Of a stretch of DNA of 64,000 nt, positions 12,368-22,260 are shown piece after piece. Source of the stretch: Ianthella basta (taxonomy: Eukaryota > Porifera > Demospongiae > Verongiida > Ianthellidae). Position 1 is the first letter of the stretch. The number at the start of each line of letters is the position of its first letter. The DNA is taken from positions 4,072,086 through 4,136,085 of the forward strand of contig OZ025883.1 in the NCBI GenBank assembly GCA_964019415.1, read 5' to 3'. Made by a program: the position numbers and the translations under genes. The notes below the pieces were generated by a model, which saw nothing but the letters and a program-made list of their open reading frames with translations, searched no databases and was not told the origin of the DNA.

Positions 12368-12412
12368 AGCTGAATTGTTTGACCTTTTGAGCAACTTGAC
12401 ACCTGTGTCTAA

Positions 12413-12975
12413 TGTACTTCTTGTGTGTCCGCTTGTCCTACAGTTAACTGTAGTTGCATGTTGTTGCTGCATCCTGTTTCTACTTTGGTTGGTTTCATGC
12501 CATAACAATTGTGCCCACAAGATGTAGCAAGATACAGCAACCAACTGTCACTTGCACAAGAGCACAACCTTTGACCTCTTGACCATGTGTCCAGCTGTGC
12601 ACTGTATGGTGATACCTCAATTGGGTTGCTGCATCCCACTCCAACTTGTACCATGTTGGTCTACATCCTCAAGTTTTGTGTTTTGTGCTAGTGGTGTACT
12701 TCTGCCAGCAGCTAACATACGATCCGCTTCCACTCATGTTGGCGGTACTTACCTTATAGACTTCAAAATACCCACGTTTTCCTATACCAATGTGCAGATT
12801 TGGTTGTATGACGTACATGGATAAGCTTTCTTGCTTCCTCGAAAGTGTGCCTTCCTGTAATCCATCAAGTCCAATAACATTACATACATAGTTACCCTCA
12901 TCTTTGTCAGATATCATGGTGATGTGTTGTCCCCACAATAGGGTACAGTAGATGACTAGATGTGGCTGTGTGGGT
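12413..12975. repeat. Segmental copy B2, uninterrupted sister of 4985-5104 plus 6196-6655
   Basis: This is the continuous version of the segment that the 1.09 kb inverted-repeat element interrupts at 5105-6194. The empty site reads GATGTAGCAAGATAC near 12519. Divergence from B1 is clearly greater than between the two 2 kb tandem copies, so this duplication is older. Confidence 0.7.
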
Positions 12976-14156
12976 GGTTATGTGTGTAGGAGCAACTGTG
13001 TAGAGACTGTACAGCTGGAGTTTGAGATTGCACTTTTGATTTAGTGTGTTGTTGCATTTGTGTGCAGTGTCTGTTTGCATGCATGTTTGTGTGCTTGTTC
13101 CCTATTGTACCCCTTCTATCAAAAGTTTTTTTTTATAACTGATTATGCAAGCAGTGGTGTCTGGTACATCATTTCATTATGACTGTTGTTGATGTAGTGA
13201 TTACACTAACACTGTTCATGTAGGAGCTGTGAAGTCGCCTAATTGTATGCAGTCACTGCATTTCTTGTGTGTCCACTTGTCCTACAATTAGCCCTAGTTG
13301 TATTTTGTTGCTACACCCTGCTACAATTGGGCTGGTTCATGTAATTACAGCTGCACACACATGTTGTGAACTAGTTTGCAAATGTTTGTCACAACTACCA
13401 TTTAGCTCACAGCTCAACTCTAAACTGTGAACGAGGGCACTGACCTCACTTGTGCCACAAGGAGGGGTCATAAGCAGGGGACCTAAACCATCACTGTATT
13501 CTAAGACTAGCTAGCGTACTTAATGTGAAGCAGAATTTCAGAGGTGATCATGAGCCGTGAGTGGAATAATATTCACCTCAACTACATATTTTCAAAAATT
13601 TCTAATAGGATAAAGCAGGCAACTTTCACTTGCATGAAAGCTGCACTTTCTCCTCTGATCGTGTCCAACTTGTAGCCATGTTGGTATTGACCCTCTGCAA
13701 CTTGTGCTAGTGGTGCTCTGCATTGTACACACAAGTTGTAGACTAGGACACAACAACCAAACATCACTTGCACAAGAGCACCACCATCACCTACAGTACC
13801 ATCAACTAGTACGCACACTCCACTTCCACCTGTGTTGGTTCTTACCTTCTGCAACTTGCACAGGTTCACCAAATGTCTTCATTCAGATTTCACAGATAGT
13901 GATTTACTGCACCAAGATACATACAGTAGGTGTACATTCATTCATAGATTTTGCATTGATGTTGTGATTATTGGAATTCACACTAAGACTCAGGACATCC
14001 CCCATTATCTGTTCCTTGTTCCCCATTCCTCATCATTACTTCGTCCCAATCCCTGTCCCCATTCCCTCATAGCATTCCTAATTATTGGGGGCCCAGTGTT
14101 TTCTGTACCTTGTGTATGCTAATGTGTGATTGTGCTCCCTGTTCATTCTCTCCCAG
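12976..14156 (+). other. Intron before module exon 3
   Basis: No exon was recognised. 13135-13260 repeats the stretch around 175-290. Near 13660-13860 there are several diverged short copies of an AACTTGTAGxCATGTTGG-like phrase shared with the B1/B2 copies. The 3' end is pyrimidine-rich and finishes CTCTCCCAG. Confidence 0.5.
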
Positions 14157-14327
14157 TTCTTGTTGAAGTACAACAAGCTAACCTTGTCAATGCTGAAGAG
14201 TGTGAAGGGCTTCAGGACTATGATGACCTGGCCATACTATTGAGTGGCAAATCTCCTGATATGGTGGCACAATCGAATGAGATTTTAATAAAGCATGGAT
14301 TTGAGGAAATGTCAAAATTCCTTGCAG
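14157..14327 (+). CDS. Module exon 3 of the receptor-like gene
   Basis: This exon has 57 codons, phase 1-1, between CTCTCCCAG and GCAG|gtaaac. The peptide begins VLVEVQQANLVNAEEC and ends SKFLAG. It is the most acidic copy (E-E-C-E-G and Q-D-Y-D-D-L) and has valine in place of leucine at two core positions, but length and hydrophobic pattern are intact. It reads without interruption and both splice sites are good, so it is probably used. Confidence 0.75.
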
Positions 14328-15875
14328 GTAAACTGATTTTAGTAGTTCCTCAGCTGTTATCTTGTGTTTAGTTGTACAGTACGTCCTCAATGTTTGGTTG
14401 TACGTACAGTCAAGCCTAGTAGTCATGACCACTTCTGGATGTCACTTACAGTATTATGTACACCCTCTGAATGTCCACAGTGACATGAGACCCATACTAT
14501 TGTCTTTACATGTAGTGTGTGTTTCTGTCACTGCCGCTTGTACAAAAGTACAACCTTCTAGCTACTATAGTTTGGAGACTAGCTACCACCACCAACCAAC
14601 CCTAGCACATGCTGTTCCGTATAGCTGAACCATGCAGTAACAACTGCGTATGCTCATTATGCATTCACTCTTGTGTGTGGGGTATGTGCACTATGTGCTC
14701 TCTAGTTATTGAGTAGGTGAGATTTAACCAGTGTACAGCTTGTTGGGTTGTGTATAGCCCACTGTAGCGACAGGGAGAGAGTTGAACAGTGACAGGGTGA
14801 AAACTGAACTGTGACAAGGTGCATACAGCAGCATCCCTGACATGTAAACAAAGAGCAGCAAATGTCCTTTTGTCTCTCCATATGTGTTGGTGTACTGTAT
14901 GTGTTTGTGTAAGTGTGCATGTGTCTAGTGTACATACATGCTGTGTGAGCCTCATATGACCTCCGCACCTAGTGCAGCTGTGCACTGCATGGTGCTACCT
15001 GCATTCATTTGTTGCTGCTGCAGGAATGCTCACCATGGTGGTATTCAATTGTGTGTATGTCAGTATGTGTGCTTGTGTGTAGTAATTCCCTATCTTATGT
15101 ATGCTGTGTGAGGAGTGTCAGTAAGTTTCAAGTGTTTATATCTCTTTGACAACATATTCCTGTTTGTTGCCAGCTAGTGCATGTTGCTGGCATACACAGT
15201 GGCAGGGCTAGGGACCGCTCCGCCCACTCCAACAATGGCTGGACCAATGTTTTGTGACAGAGGTCTTGAAACTTCTTTTCTGCCCTTTTGCTAAATGTTT
15301 ACCTTTGTTAGTAGCACTCTTAATGTCTGCAACACTAGGTTGACCTGTCCTGTAGCAAATGAGCTCCACTTGACCATCTGCACTGTGCCCACCACGTTCA
15401 TGCACCTTGCACAAGGGCACCTTCTGGGACAGTTGATGATGCAGAAAATGCACAGGCATGCATGTGGGAATGAAAAATGGTGATCAAAGTAAGGGCTTCC
15501 GTCAATTTAAAAGAAACGTAACCAATGCACACAACTACTCAATGGCGGTAAGAAGTGTGGAATGAAGTAGAATGGATCATAGAACAGCATATGTGTGTAC
15601 AGGGAATTGGGGCTTGGCTATTTCATGCCATTCCTCTCTTCAACACATGGCATTATTATGTGTAACAGTCATATATGCCCTATAGGTGGGTATCAACATG
15701 CCTAGCTATGGGGCATCTGACTGTTTGATGTGCTGCACTTATCCACCCTAATATAGGAGGAATGTAGCAAGATTTGACACTCCTATTGACACAGCTTAGG
15801 AATTATGTAACTCACTGGACTGTATTGTACGTATGTTTAATATGTACATCACCATGACAACAGGACCTATCCTAA
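14328..15875 (+). other. Intron, no exon seen
   Basis: Simple intron sequence. The stretch around 15340-15430 contains a diverged copy of the CTTGCACAAGxGCAC phrase found in the other local repeats. No module-like frame with splice sites is present. Confidence 0.45.
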
Positions 15876-16469
15876 CCCACTTTTCACATGGACACAACGA
15901 ACTGGTTTAGCGCATTCACATGTGCAACCTATCCGGATCTTAACCCGGATTTAATGGCTTTAATCCGGTTCTAGAATCAGTTCGAAAACCTCGTAAGCAA
16001 CTGTATCTTGAACCGTTTCTGGGCACACAACCGTATTTGAGGTGGGAAAATATGGCGGATACAGAGGACAGCTTTGATACGCAGCCCGATGGAGACGAGG
16101 ATACCGAGATACATTGAGCCAGGACTAGTAGCAGCTGATAATTGCTGAGCAAAACGATAGAATGCAGAGAACGTAACGAAGATGGCGAAGTGAGGATACC
16201 ATCTGTAGTTTCAATGCCGCACAAAGATTAGGGCCAGTGGTCACCTAGCGCATTACTGTAGCCTCTATGGGAGTCGTTCTGCCGTGTTCTGAGCTGATAG
16301 AGCTCTAAGAACGCAATAATCCACATTGTCATCGCATTTTATCTTACATCATTGATTGGCTTGCATCTCGATGCAAAAAGCCCATGTGAACATAACCAGG
16401 TCGAGAGCGCGCAAATCGGTTTCGTATCCGCATATGAAACCGGTTCTGAGTGCACATATGGAAAGGGGG
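15876..16469. mobile_element. PIF/Harbinger-type non-autonomous element, second copy of the family
   Basis: The left end is CCCACTTTTCACATGGACAC and the right end is the reverse complement of CCCCCTTTCCATATGTGCAC. TAA stands on both sides (15873-15875 and 16470-16472), the 3 bp duplication expected for PIF/Harbinger. The ends match those of the nested element at 5173-5863. A short frame from 16052 starts MADTEDSFDTQPDGDED and stops at once, probably the remnant of a transposon gene start. It is GC-richer than its surroundings. Confidence 0.65.
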
Positions 16470-16589
16470 TAAGTGTGCATTTATGCGCATGCTTAATTAT
16501 CATTATTGTTCCATACAGGTGGGAGTGAGTCTATTATATTTATGGTAATGTGTGATTGTCCTCCCGGTGCCTTCTCTCCTCTTTCACAG

Positions 16590-16760
16590 TTCTTGCTGAA
16601 CTACGACAAGCTGATTTAATGACTAGTGAAGAGTGCCAGGAGCTGGGTTACATCAATAGAGTGGTTGGAGTTCAAAGCAGCAAGTCTCCTGAGATGATAT
16701 CTCAAACTTCTGAGATTCTGCAGAAACATGGACTTGAGACGGCGTCAAAGCTCCTTACAG
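16590..16760 (+). CDS. Module exon 4 of the receptor-like gene
   Basis: This exon has 57 codons, phase 1-1, between CTTTCACAG and ACAG|gtgaac. The peptide begins VLAELRQADLMTSEEC and ends SKLLTG. It differs from the consensus by arginine in L-R-Q and by a less charged middle (Y-I-N-R-V-V-G-V-Q-S-S). The exon lies only 120 bases after a Harbinger-type element, whose insertion left its pyrimidine tract intact. The donor is GTGAAC instead of the GTAARC used by the others, so it is somewhat weaker. Confidence 0.75.
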
Positions 16761-18385
16761 GTGAACAGGGATACAATAGATCTTTGGTGTTTTGATGTAT
16801 GTATGTTCAGTGGAAGCTACGTAACTGTCAACTGTCTTTACCACTTGAACCGTCACCCCCATATATTGTGGATAGCCTTTGTATGTCCACAGTTACATCT
16901 TAACCCTCGCCCCCCACCACCACCACCAGTATTGTGTTCAAATAATAGCTTCTTTCTGTCGAGTGTCTGTCTGTGGCTGCATTCACTGATCTTAATTGGT
17001 GTTAGCTTGTTTATTATTTTAGCCACTTACACATGACCCTTTGTTACATCCGATGATACTTAATAAAATCTGTTCAGCTGAACCACTAGCCAAGTCACTT
17101 CAAAGTATTCAGTAATTTCTAAGAGAAGCTTACCTGACAGGCATGGGGTACAAATGTAGACATTCGTGTGAAGCATGTGTATACTGGAAGTGACGCACAT
17201 GCAGGAAAGAGACTATCAAGTCCAAAGATTAACAAAATTATTTACTTCCTGTGTGCTCATGTTCATCGCATTGTTTTATATTTACACACATTTCGCTGAT
17301 GAAGGCAAATATGTGTTATATTGTATGTTGTGGAAAATTCCATCATTAGTAGTTTCAGTAGAATGAATTAACATTAGCTTATACCTAGCGAGTCAGCCTT
17401 TGCCACATCCAGTGAACCTGTGCGTAGCCATTCGCAACTATCAGGCTTGTAAGTTTGCAATTCTACAACGTGTATTTGTCTCTCTGGCTGTGCTTTGCAG
17501 TTAACAAAGTCAAGAAACTCCATGTGCATCACATTAATTCCATCTATGCTCCTTCCTTTCATTCCAGTGAGCCCCTATGGGCCTCTGCCTAGTTATTGCA
17601 GTGGACAGTGATGTTCTATATCAGAACTCATTCATATCCACCGTCAGACTTAGTTCATTAACCCTAACGTGAATACACAGGAGGATTAAATGATTGCTTC
17701 AGTTTGTTTGTCAATCAGCATAGAATCAGTAGTTTGGTAAATTTTCAGTAATTCAGGACTCCCCGCTAGATAAAATCAGTGATCATTAACATTCAGTAGT
17801 GTAGGTGTTGGCTATGACCCACACTGCATTTTGGCGTGTGGTGCAATTCTTCCCATATTTGGCAGTGCTTCCCAAGATGTTTTGTTTGCATACTTTCTTT
17901 TTGAACAGCTCTGAGATATGTATGGTGCTGCCGTACCGTGAATTGAGATACTGAAAGACTTCCCATCCCATCACTGCATGAGTACTTGGTCCTTTCATTG
18001 ATACATTTCTTGCTGGTCTTCTGATTCATTTCTTCCTCGTCCACAATTAACTTTACCTGCAGAGGCTCTCATGGCAACCTCCATTTCTTCTTTTAGTACT
18101 ATTGTCTGTCAGCTTTTGACAAATCCACGATTTATTTCAATCCAATCATTTGCATTGTTCATTACTGCTGTCCTGTGTGTAAGCATATTCTGGCTCATGC
18201 AGGAGTTATTATTAATTTTCCTCACAGATTATTGATTGTTCAGTGTCTCCCTGCATGCTCTCATTGATCACTCGAATGCTGTAGTAATGCACGTATCTTT
18301 TGTTGTGTATGTACCTTTCCATTTTCTTTCTTTTTTTCTGGGTACTTTGAAAGGCCTCATCGGTTTAAAGATTACATGATTCCTA
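16761..18385 (+). other. Intron, no exon seen
   Basis: AT-rich intron without recognised repeats of the 20-38 kb type. Small open frames on both strands (for example 17786-18044 on the - strand) lack splice context and similarity, and I do not call them genes. Confidence 0.4.
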
Positions 18386-18442
18386 ATTGGGGCGAGCGAA
18401 GCGAAGCCCCTCTCATCTGGGTGGTGCGAAAACCGAAAGTTT

Positions 18443-18605
18443 GGTACGTTGCGGTTGCGCAATAGTTTTTGGTACGTCGCGGTTGCGCAATAGTTTTTGG
18501 TACGTCGCGGTTGCGCAATAGTTTTTGGTACGTCGCGGTTGCACAATAGTTTTTGGTACGTCGTGGTTGTGCAATAGTTTTTGGTACGTCGCGGTTGTGC
18601 AATAC
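18443..18605. repeat. 28 bp minisatellite, 5.8 copies
   Basis: The unit starts GGTACGTCGCGGTTGCGCAA and ends TAGTTTTT. Copies begin at 18443, 18471, 18499, 18527, 18555 and 18583 with only a few substitutions, mostly CG to TG or CA, as expected from cytosine methylation decay. Because 28 is not a multiple of three, every reading frame passes through the same 28-residue repeated peptide, which explains several long overlapping open frames here that are not genes. Confidence 0.95.
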
Positions 18606-19086
18606 TTTACCTTATATGGAACGTTCGCTGCATTGCCCAATAGTTTGGGGGTTGTCGCACGTTTGCGCAATTGTTTACCATCTTTGGTAAGTAAGGTCTC
18701 TTACGCTTGCTTGCTACAGCCGCCTCTGTGACGGGCTACTTTTGACTCCTGCGCAATTGCTATTACGCAGTCTCTGGTTGGTACATAGTCAAGGTCTCTT
18801 ACGCTTGCTTGCTACTGCCACCTCTGTGACGGGGTACTTTTGTCTCTTGCGCTGGTGCAATTACGCAGTCTCTGGTGCCGGCTTTTAGTGTACTCTTCTG
18901 CTGGGCAGGTGACTGTCAAGATAGTGAAGGTGAACTGGCCGGTTTAGCCATACAAGGACTGTATGGGCCAGGTGGGAGATGTGCTGTTGCTTTGATAGTT
19001 AAGTTCTCTTACTCTTGCTGGCTATATTATGGAATTGGGCAATACTTAGCACACCGCAGCTGCCAGTTCCTGGCTGTTCAGATGTA

Positions 19087-19264
19087 CAGTTGATTTCAGA
19101 ATGACTGGCCAACATGGCAAATGGCAAATGACGTGATGTCACAGCAAATGGCAATACTGAACAATAGGCGTGACGTAATAGCAAGCAGCAAAACTACTAG
19201 TGACGTCACGCCATTTGGCGGTTCTGCCATTTGCCATTTTGGCCAACCATTCTGAAATCAGCTG
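19087..19264. mobile_element. 178 bp MITE with TA target duplication
   Basis: The ends are inverted: the left reads CAGTTGATTTCAGAATG and the right its complement with one change. The inverted repeats run about 37 bases (through ATGGCAAATGGCA). TA stands on both sides. TA targets and this size fit Tc1/mariner-type MITEs. It lies inside Helitron-like element A, so it arrived later or was carried with it. Confidence 0.75.
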
Positions 19265-19472
19265 TAGTCTCCGTCATACCCAGACCCCACCCATCTGCCC
19301 GCCAGCTATATTATTATGACAGCATGTGCTACAACTAATTTCTAACTAAATCCTGATTTCAATTGTACGCATGTGTGCATGTATGTTCTTGATAATAATA
19401 AAAATAAAACCATTGAGGACAAAAACAAAATGAACTTCCCGCTCGCCCCCACAATGCCTTGCATTTGTCTAG

Positions 19473-19655
19473 TACCTGAGCAAAATCTTGCCATTTCTTT
19501 ACTTAACTCTATTTAGAAGCAGGTGCAAGTGGCTTGCTCCCTCTTCAAAACTGGCCATGCGTACATCAGCCTTGTACATGCATTCTCAAAGATGGTACAT
19601 AGCTGTCCTGGCATTCTCTGTATGTTTGAATGTACCATACTAAATGTGTGCTGGC

Positions 19656-19686
<31 letters not shown>

Positions 19687-20860
19687 CACGCGCGCGCGTG
19701 TGTGTATGCGTGTGTGCGGCTGTGTGTGTACATACATAATATTATGTGTCTACAACCACCACTGTATTTCATGCACAAAGATCCCCTTGTACCACCAACC
19801 AGCCCAGACACATGCTATTCCCAAACCTGCTATGCCATGCAGTCACATGCAACTATCACAGCATGCTTCCATGCATTTGCTCCTCACTCCTGCACAGGGT
19901 ATGTGCTCTGTGGCCACTCTAGTTTCTGGTCTTTACTGTGGCATCTGCTACATGTAGATATATCTGTACGTACAGTATGTTCCTAATCTAGTGCGGTAGT
20001 TGTATAATTATGTACAACCTACTTGTGTTGCACAGTGTATGTACTGTGTTGAGTTGCTTGGGGTTACCCTGAAATTGTAATTCTGACAAGCTGGGGCTTC
20101 AACTCTGGCCATAGCCATCTGGGTCATGGATATTCAGCTCTCTCTGTGCAATACACCGGGGCTCTGGCTTGGCCACCCAGGCAGTCCTCATCTGTGCGGC
20201 GGCTGGGCAGCCCTTACATTCCAAATTCAAGAGTTTGCACTTACAGTTATCAGTACCCCTAGCTATGGCAACAGGGCACTGCACCATGTACAGTATATTC
20301 ATTGGCACTTGCTGTGTCTTGTCTCTTGGTCAGTGTTCAACTGTTTTGTAATTATCCTTTGAGCCTATTTGTCACAACCAATCTGAGACATCTATATCAT
20401 TAAATGGTCTTTGGATGTAGGATCCTTCCAGGTAGAGCAGGTCCAACTGTATGATATTACTTGTAAGAGCACGTGTGTTGTGTGCTGTATTGTACTATGT
20501 TGTCTAGTGTTCTGTTGTGTAAGTGTGAACATACAGTACGTACATATTTAAGTGTCAGGATTATATAATACATAGCACTACGATACCTGTCTTGCTAGAC
20601 CCTCTCAATCTATCCCTTATACAGGTTCAGTGTCCTAGTTGTCCAGTTGCCTGCGTGTCCTCCCCTGTCTGTGTGTGATGTAGTGTGTGTCCTTTCTCAT
20701 CGCCTGTTTGTTTACCCTTTGCTTATTAGTCTCTCATCAATCATGTATGAACAAGCCTCACTCCTGAGGTGCATGTGTACACTTGTATGAGGTAACAGTA
20801 TTGTCGGTCTTTTGTTGTAATGTGTGATTGTCCTCCTGTCATTCTCTCCTCTCCCCACAG
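19473..20860 (+). other. Intron before module exon 5
   Basis: This holds a GT tract (19655-19731) and a block at about 19740-19870 that recurs at 28840-28940. From about 20040 it is a diverged copy of the repeated block that precedes exons 6-8, for example the TTGGCACTTGCTGTG phrase at 20302 and again near 25601, 30731 and 34711. The stretch ends in CTCCCCACAG. Confidence 0.6.
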
Positions 20861-21031
20861 TTCTTGTTGAGCTACAACAAGCTGACCTGATTTCCGGCAA
20901 AGAGTGTAAGAGGATTAGAGTCATCAGTGATGTGCTTTCTTATCAGAATAGAAAGTCTCCTGAAGTATTGATCAGAACAGCAGACATTCTCAAAAGGCAT
21001 GGGCATTCTAAGGAATCTAGTCTCCTTTCAG
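20861..21031 (+). CDS. Module exon 5 of the receptor-like gene
   Basis: This exon has 57 codons, phase 1-1, between CTCCCCACAG and TCAG|gtaaac. The peptide begins VLVELQQADLISGKEC and ends SSLLSG. From this copy on the module ends L-L-S-G and the first loop reads L-I-S, the sub-type shared with exons 6-8. The block around it is also shared with theirs, which makes exon 5 the oldest surviving member of the 20-36 kb sub-array. The basic residues after the cysteine (K-R-I-R-V) set it apart from the acidic exons 2-3. Confidence 0.78.
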
Positions 21032-22260
21032 GTAAACAGATGTAGATCTTCCTTGTTATGTTGTACGTATGTGGATCCTATATAGTTGTAACAGCCACTT
21101 TAATGATATTGGAATGCACATCAGACATAGGTGATTCAGCTGCTTTTAAGATGCATTAATAATCCGCACCTACACACTGGTTTTGAAACTCAAAGACATT
21201 GTCCGTCTCATGTGACTGTAACTTCACTACCTGCTGACAAGGTTGACAAGGTGTACATGATGCTGTAGCAGTAATTGACCTTGGATTCTTGTGCTACTAC
21301 ATCAAGGTAGTTTGACACAAACAATTTTCACACTTATCCATTATTACTTTGTCTTGTGACTGGTCATGATTGTTTTTAGATGCCAATTGCTTACAAGCCA
21401 GATGTGTATTAGTGAAGCCAGCAAATGATTTGCTTTCACACTAAAGAGAACGCATTGGTCTGTTGCTAGATTGCAGTGTAACTGCTGTATGCAGAATCAG
21501 TGTGAAAGGGAATCTTAAGCATACTCACAGCAGGTGTCCCAATAGAGGGGACTGTGTATGACCTAATGACTGATAATTGAACATGTCTAATCAAGACACA
21601 ATCAGGACCATTACTGTCCATAGTCCTTTGAAATGGCGTAGGGCTGGAAGGATGGTGGTGCCACCGGGAATTGATCCCAGGACTCTTTGTCTTAAGCTAC
21701 CAGTGCTCTATTCCATGAGCTACTAGAGAGTGAATGTGGCTATTATTACTGTGCATTGGAAAGGGGCCATAACTTTCAATCTCCATATTTGAACAGGATG
21801 AGTTGTTCTGACCATCTGAGTGACTGTGCCTTTCATTCCCAGTGAAGAGTATCAGTGACTGTGAGGTACTTTGTAATTGAAATAGGCCAACAAAGCTGAT
21901 CCCCAACTGGGCACAGTTGTCCCATGGCCATGGTGTCCATAATTGGGTGTAGAGAAGGGGTAGTTTGCCTGTGTCACGTGTGTTTGTAGGTCGTTGTGCA
22001 TCTTCTCAGGTTGCTGTCTCAAGTATGATGAATACATATAGTAATTCCTAACGATGTCCGTTGCATACATTTTCTGGGTCATGGTGAGTGAGTACCAGAA
22101 CCACCCGTACCGCTACTTGGTGTGAAGCACATGTTTCCATACAGTGCCACCCACTGAACCATTGCCAAAGTCTTTCTACATCAGTCATGCATTGTGCCAG
22201 CTTGATCAGCACTTAACCCTCATAACGATGCACCATTTGTATTATAATTATGATTAGGGA
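21032..22260 (+). other. Intron with a SINE head; no exon
   Basis: The first ~500 bases are a diverged version of the sequence that follows exons 6, 7 and 8 (shared phrases such as GACAAGGTGTACATGATGCT). Around 21600-21730 is a tRNA-like SINE head on the - strand. The block around 21950-22250 recurs near 32650-32930 and 35930-36190. Confidence 0.5.
21640..21725 (-). mobile_element. tRNA-derived SINE head or tRNA-like relic
   Basis: Read on the - strand there is an A-box-like GTAGCTCATGGAATAGAGCA (near 21722-21703) and, about 30 bases on, a B-box-like GGGATCAATTCCC with a perfect five-pair T-arm (CTGGG / CCCGG). The acceptor and anticodon stems do not pair, so this is not a working tRNA. Internal polymerase III boxes with a non-tRNA body are the hallmark of a SINE. 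The body probably continues toward 21540. Confidence 0.5.

Larger units (their letters stand above)
18386..19472 (+). mobile_element. Helitron-like element A (provisional)
   Basis: This shares both ends with element B (27575-28344). The left end starts ATTGGGGCGAGC and folds back on a GCCCC a few bases later. The right end reads CTCGCCCCCACAATGCCTTG, then CATTTGT, then CTAG before TA. The small hairpin AATGC-CTT-GCATT followed by CTAG|T is the 3' signature of Helitrons, which insert between A and T without target duplication (established family knowledge). The interior carries a 28 bp tandem repeat and an inserted 178 bp MITE and has no intact coding frame. The 5' border is less certain because I do not see a clear TC start. 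Confidence 0.5.

Noticed and set aside
18443-18605. CRISPR-like array
   Set aside because: Repeats are contiguous with no spacers, and the window is animal nuclear DNA.
18268-18670. - strand frames with repeated K-N-Y-C-A-T-A-T-Y-Q-K peptides
   Set aside because: Generated by the 28 bp minisatellite in every frame.
21640-21725. Functional tRNA gene
   Set aside because: Only the T-arm pairs; acceptor and anticodon stems do not.
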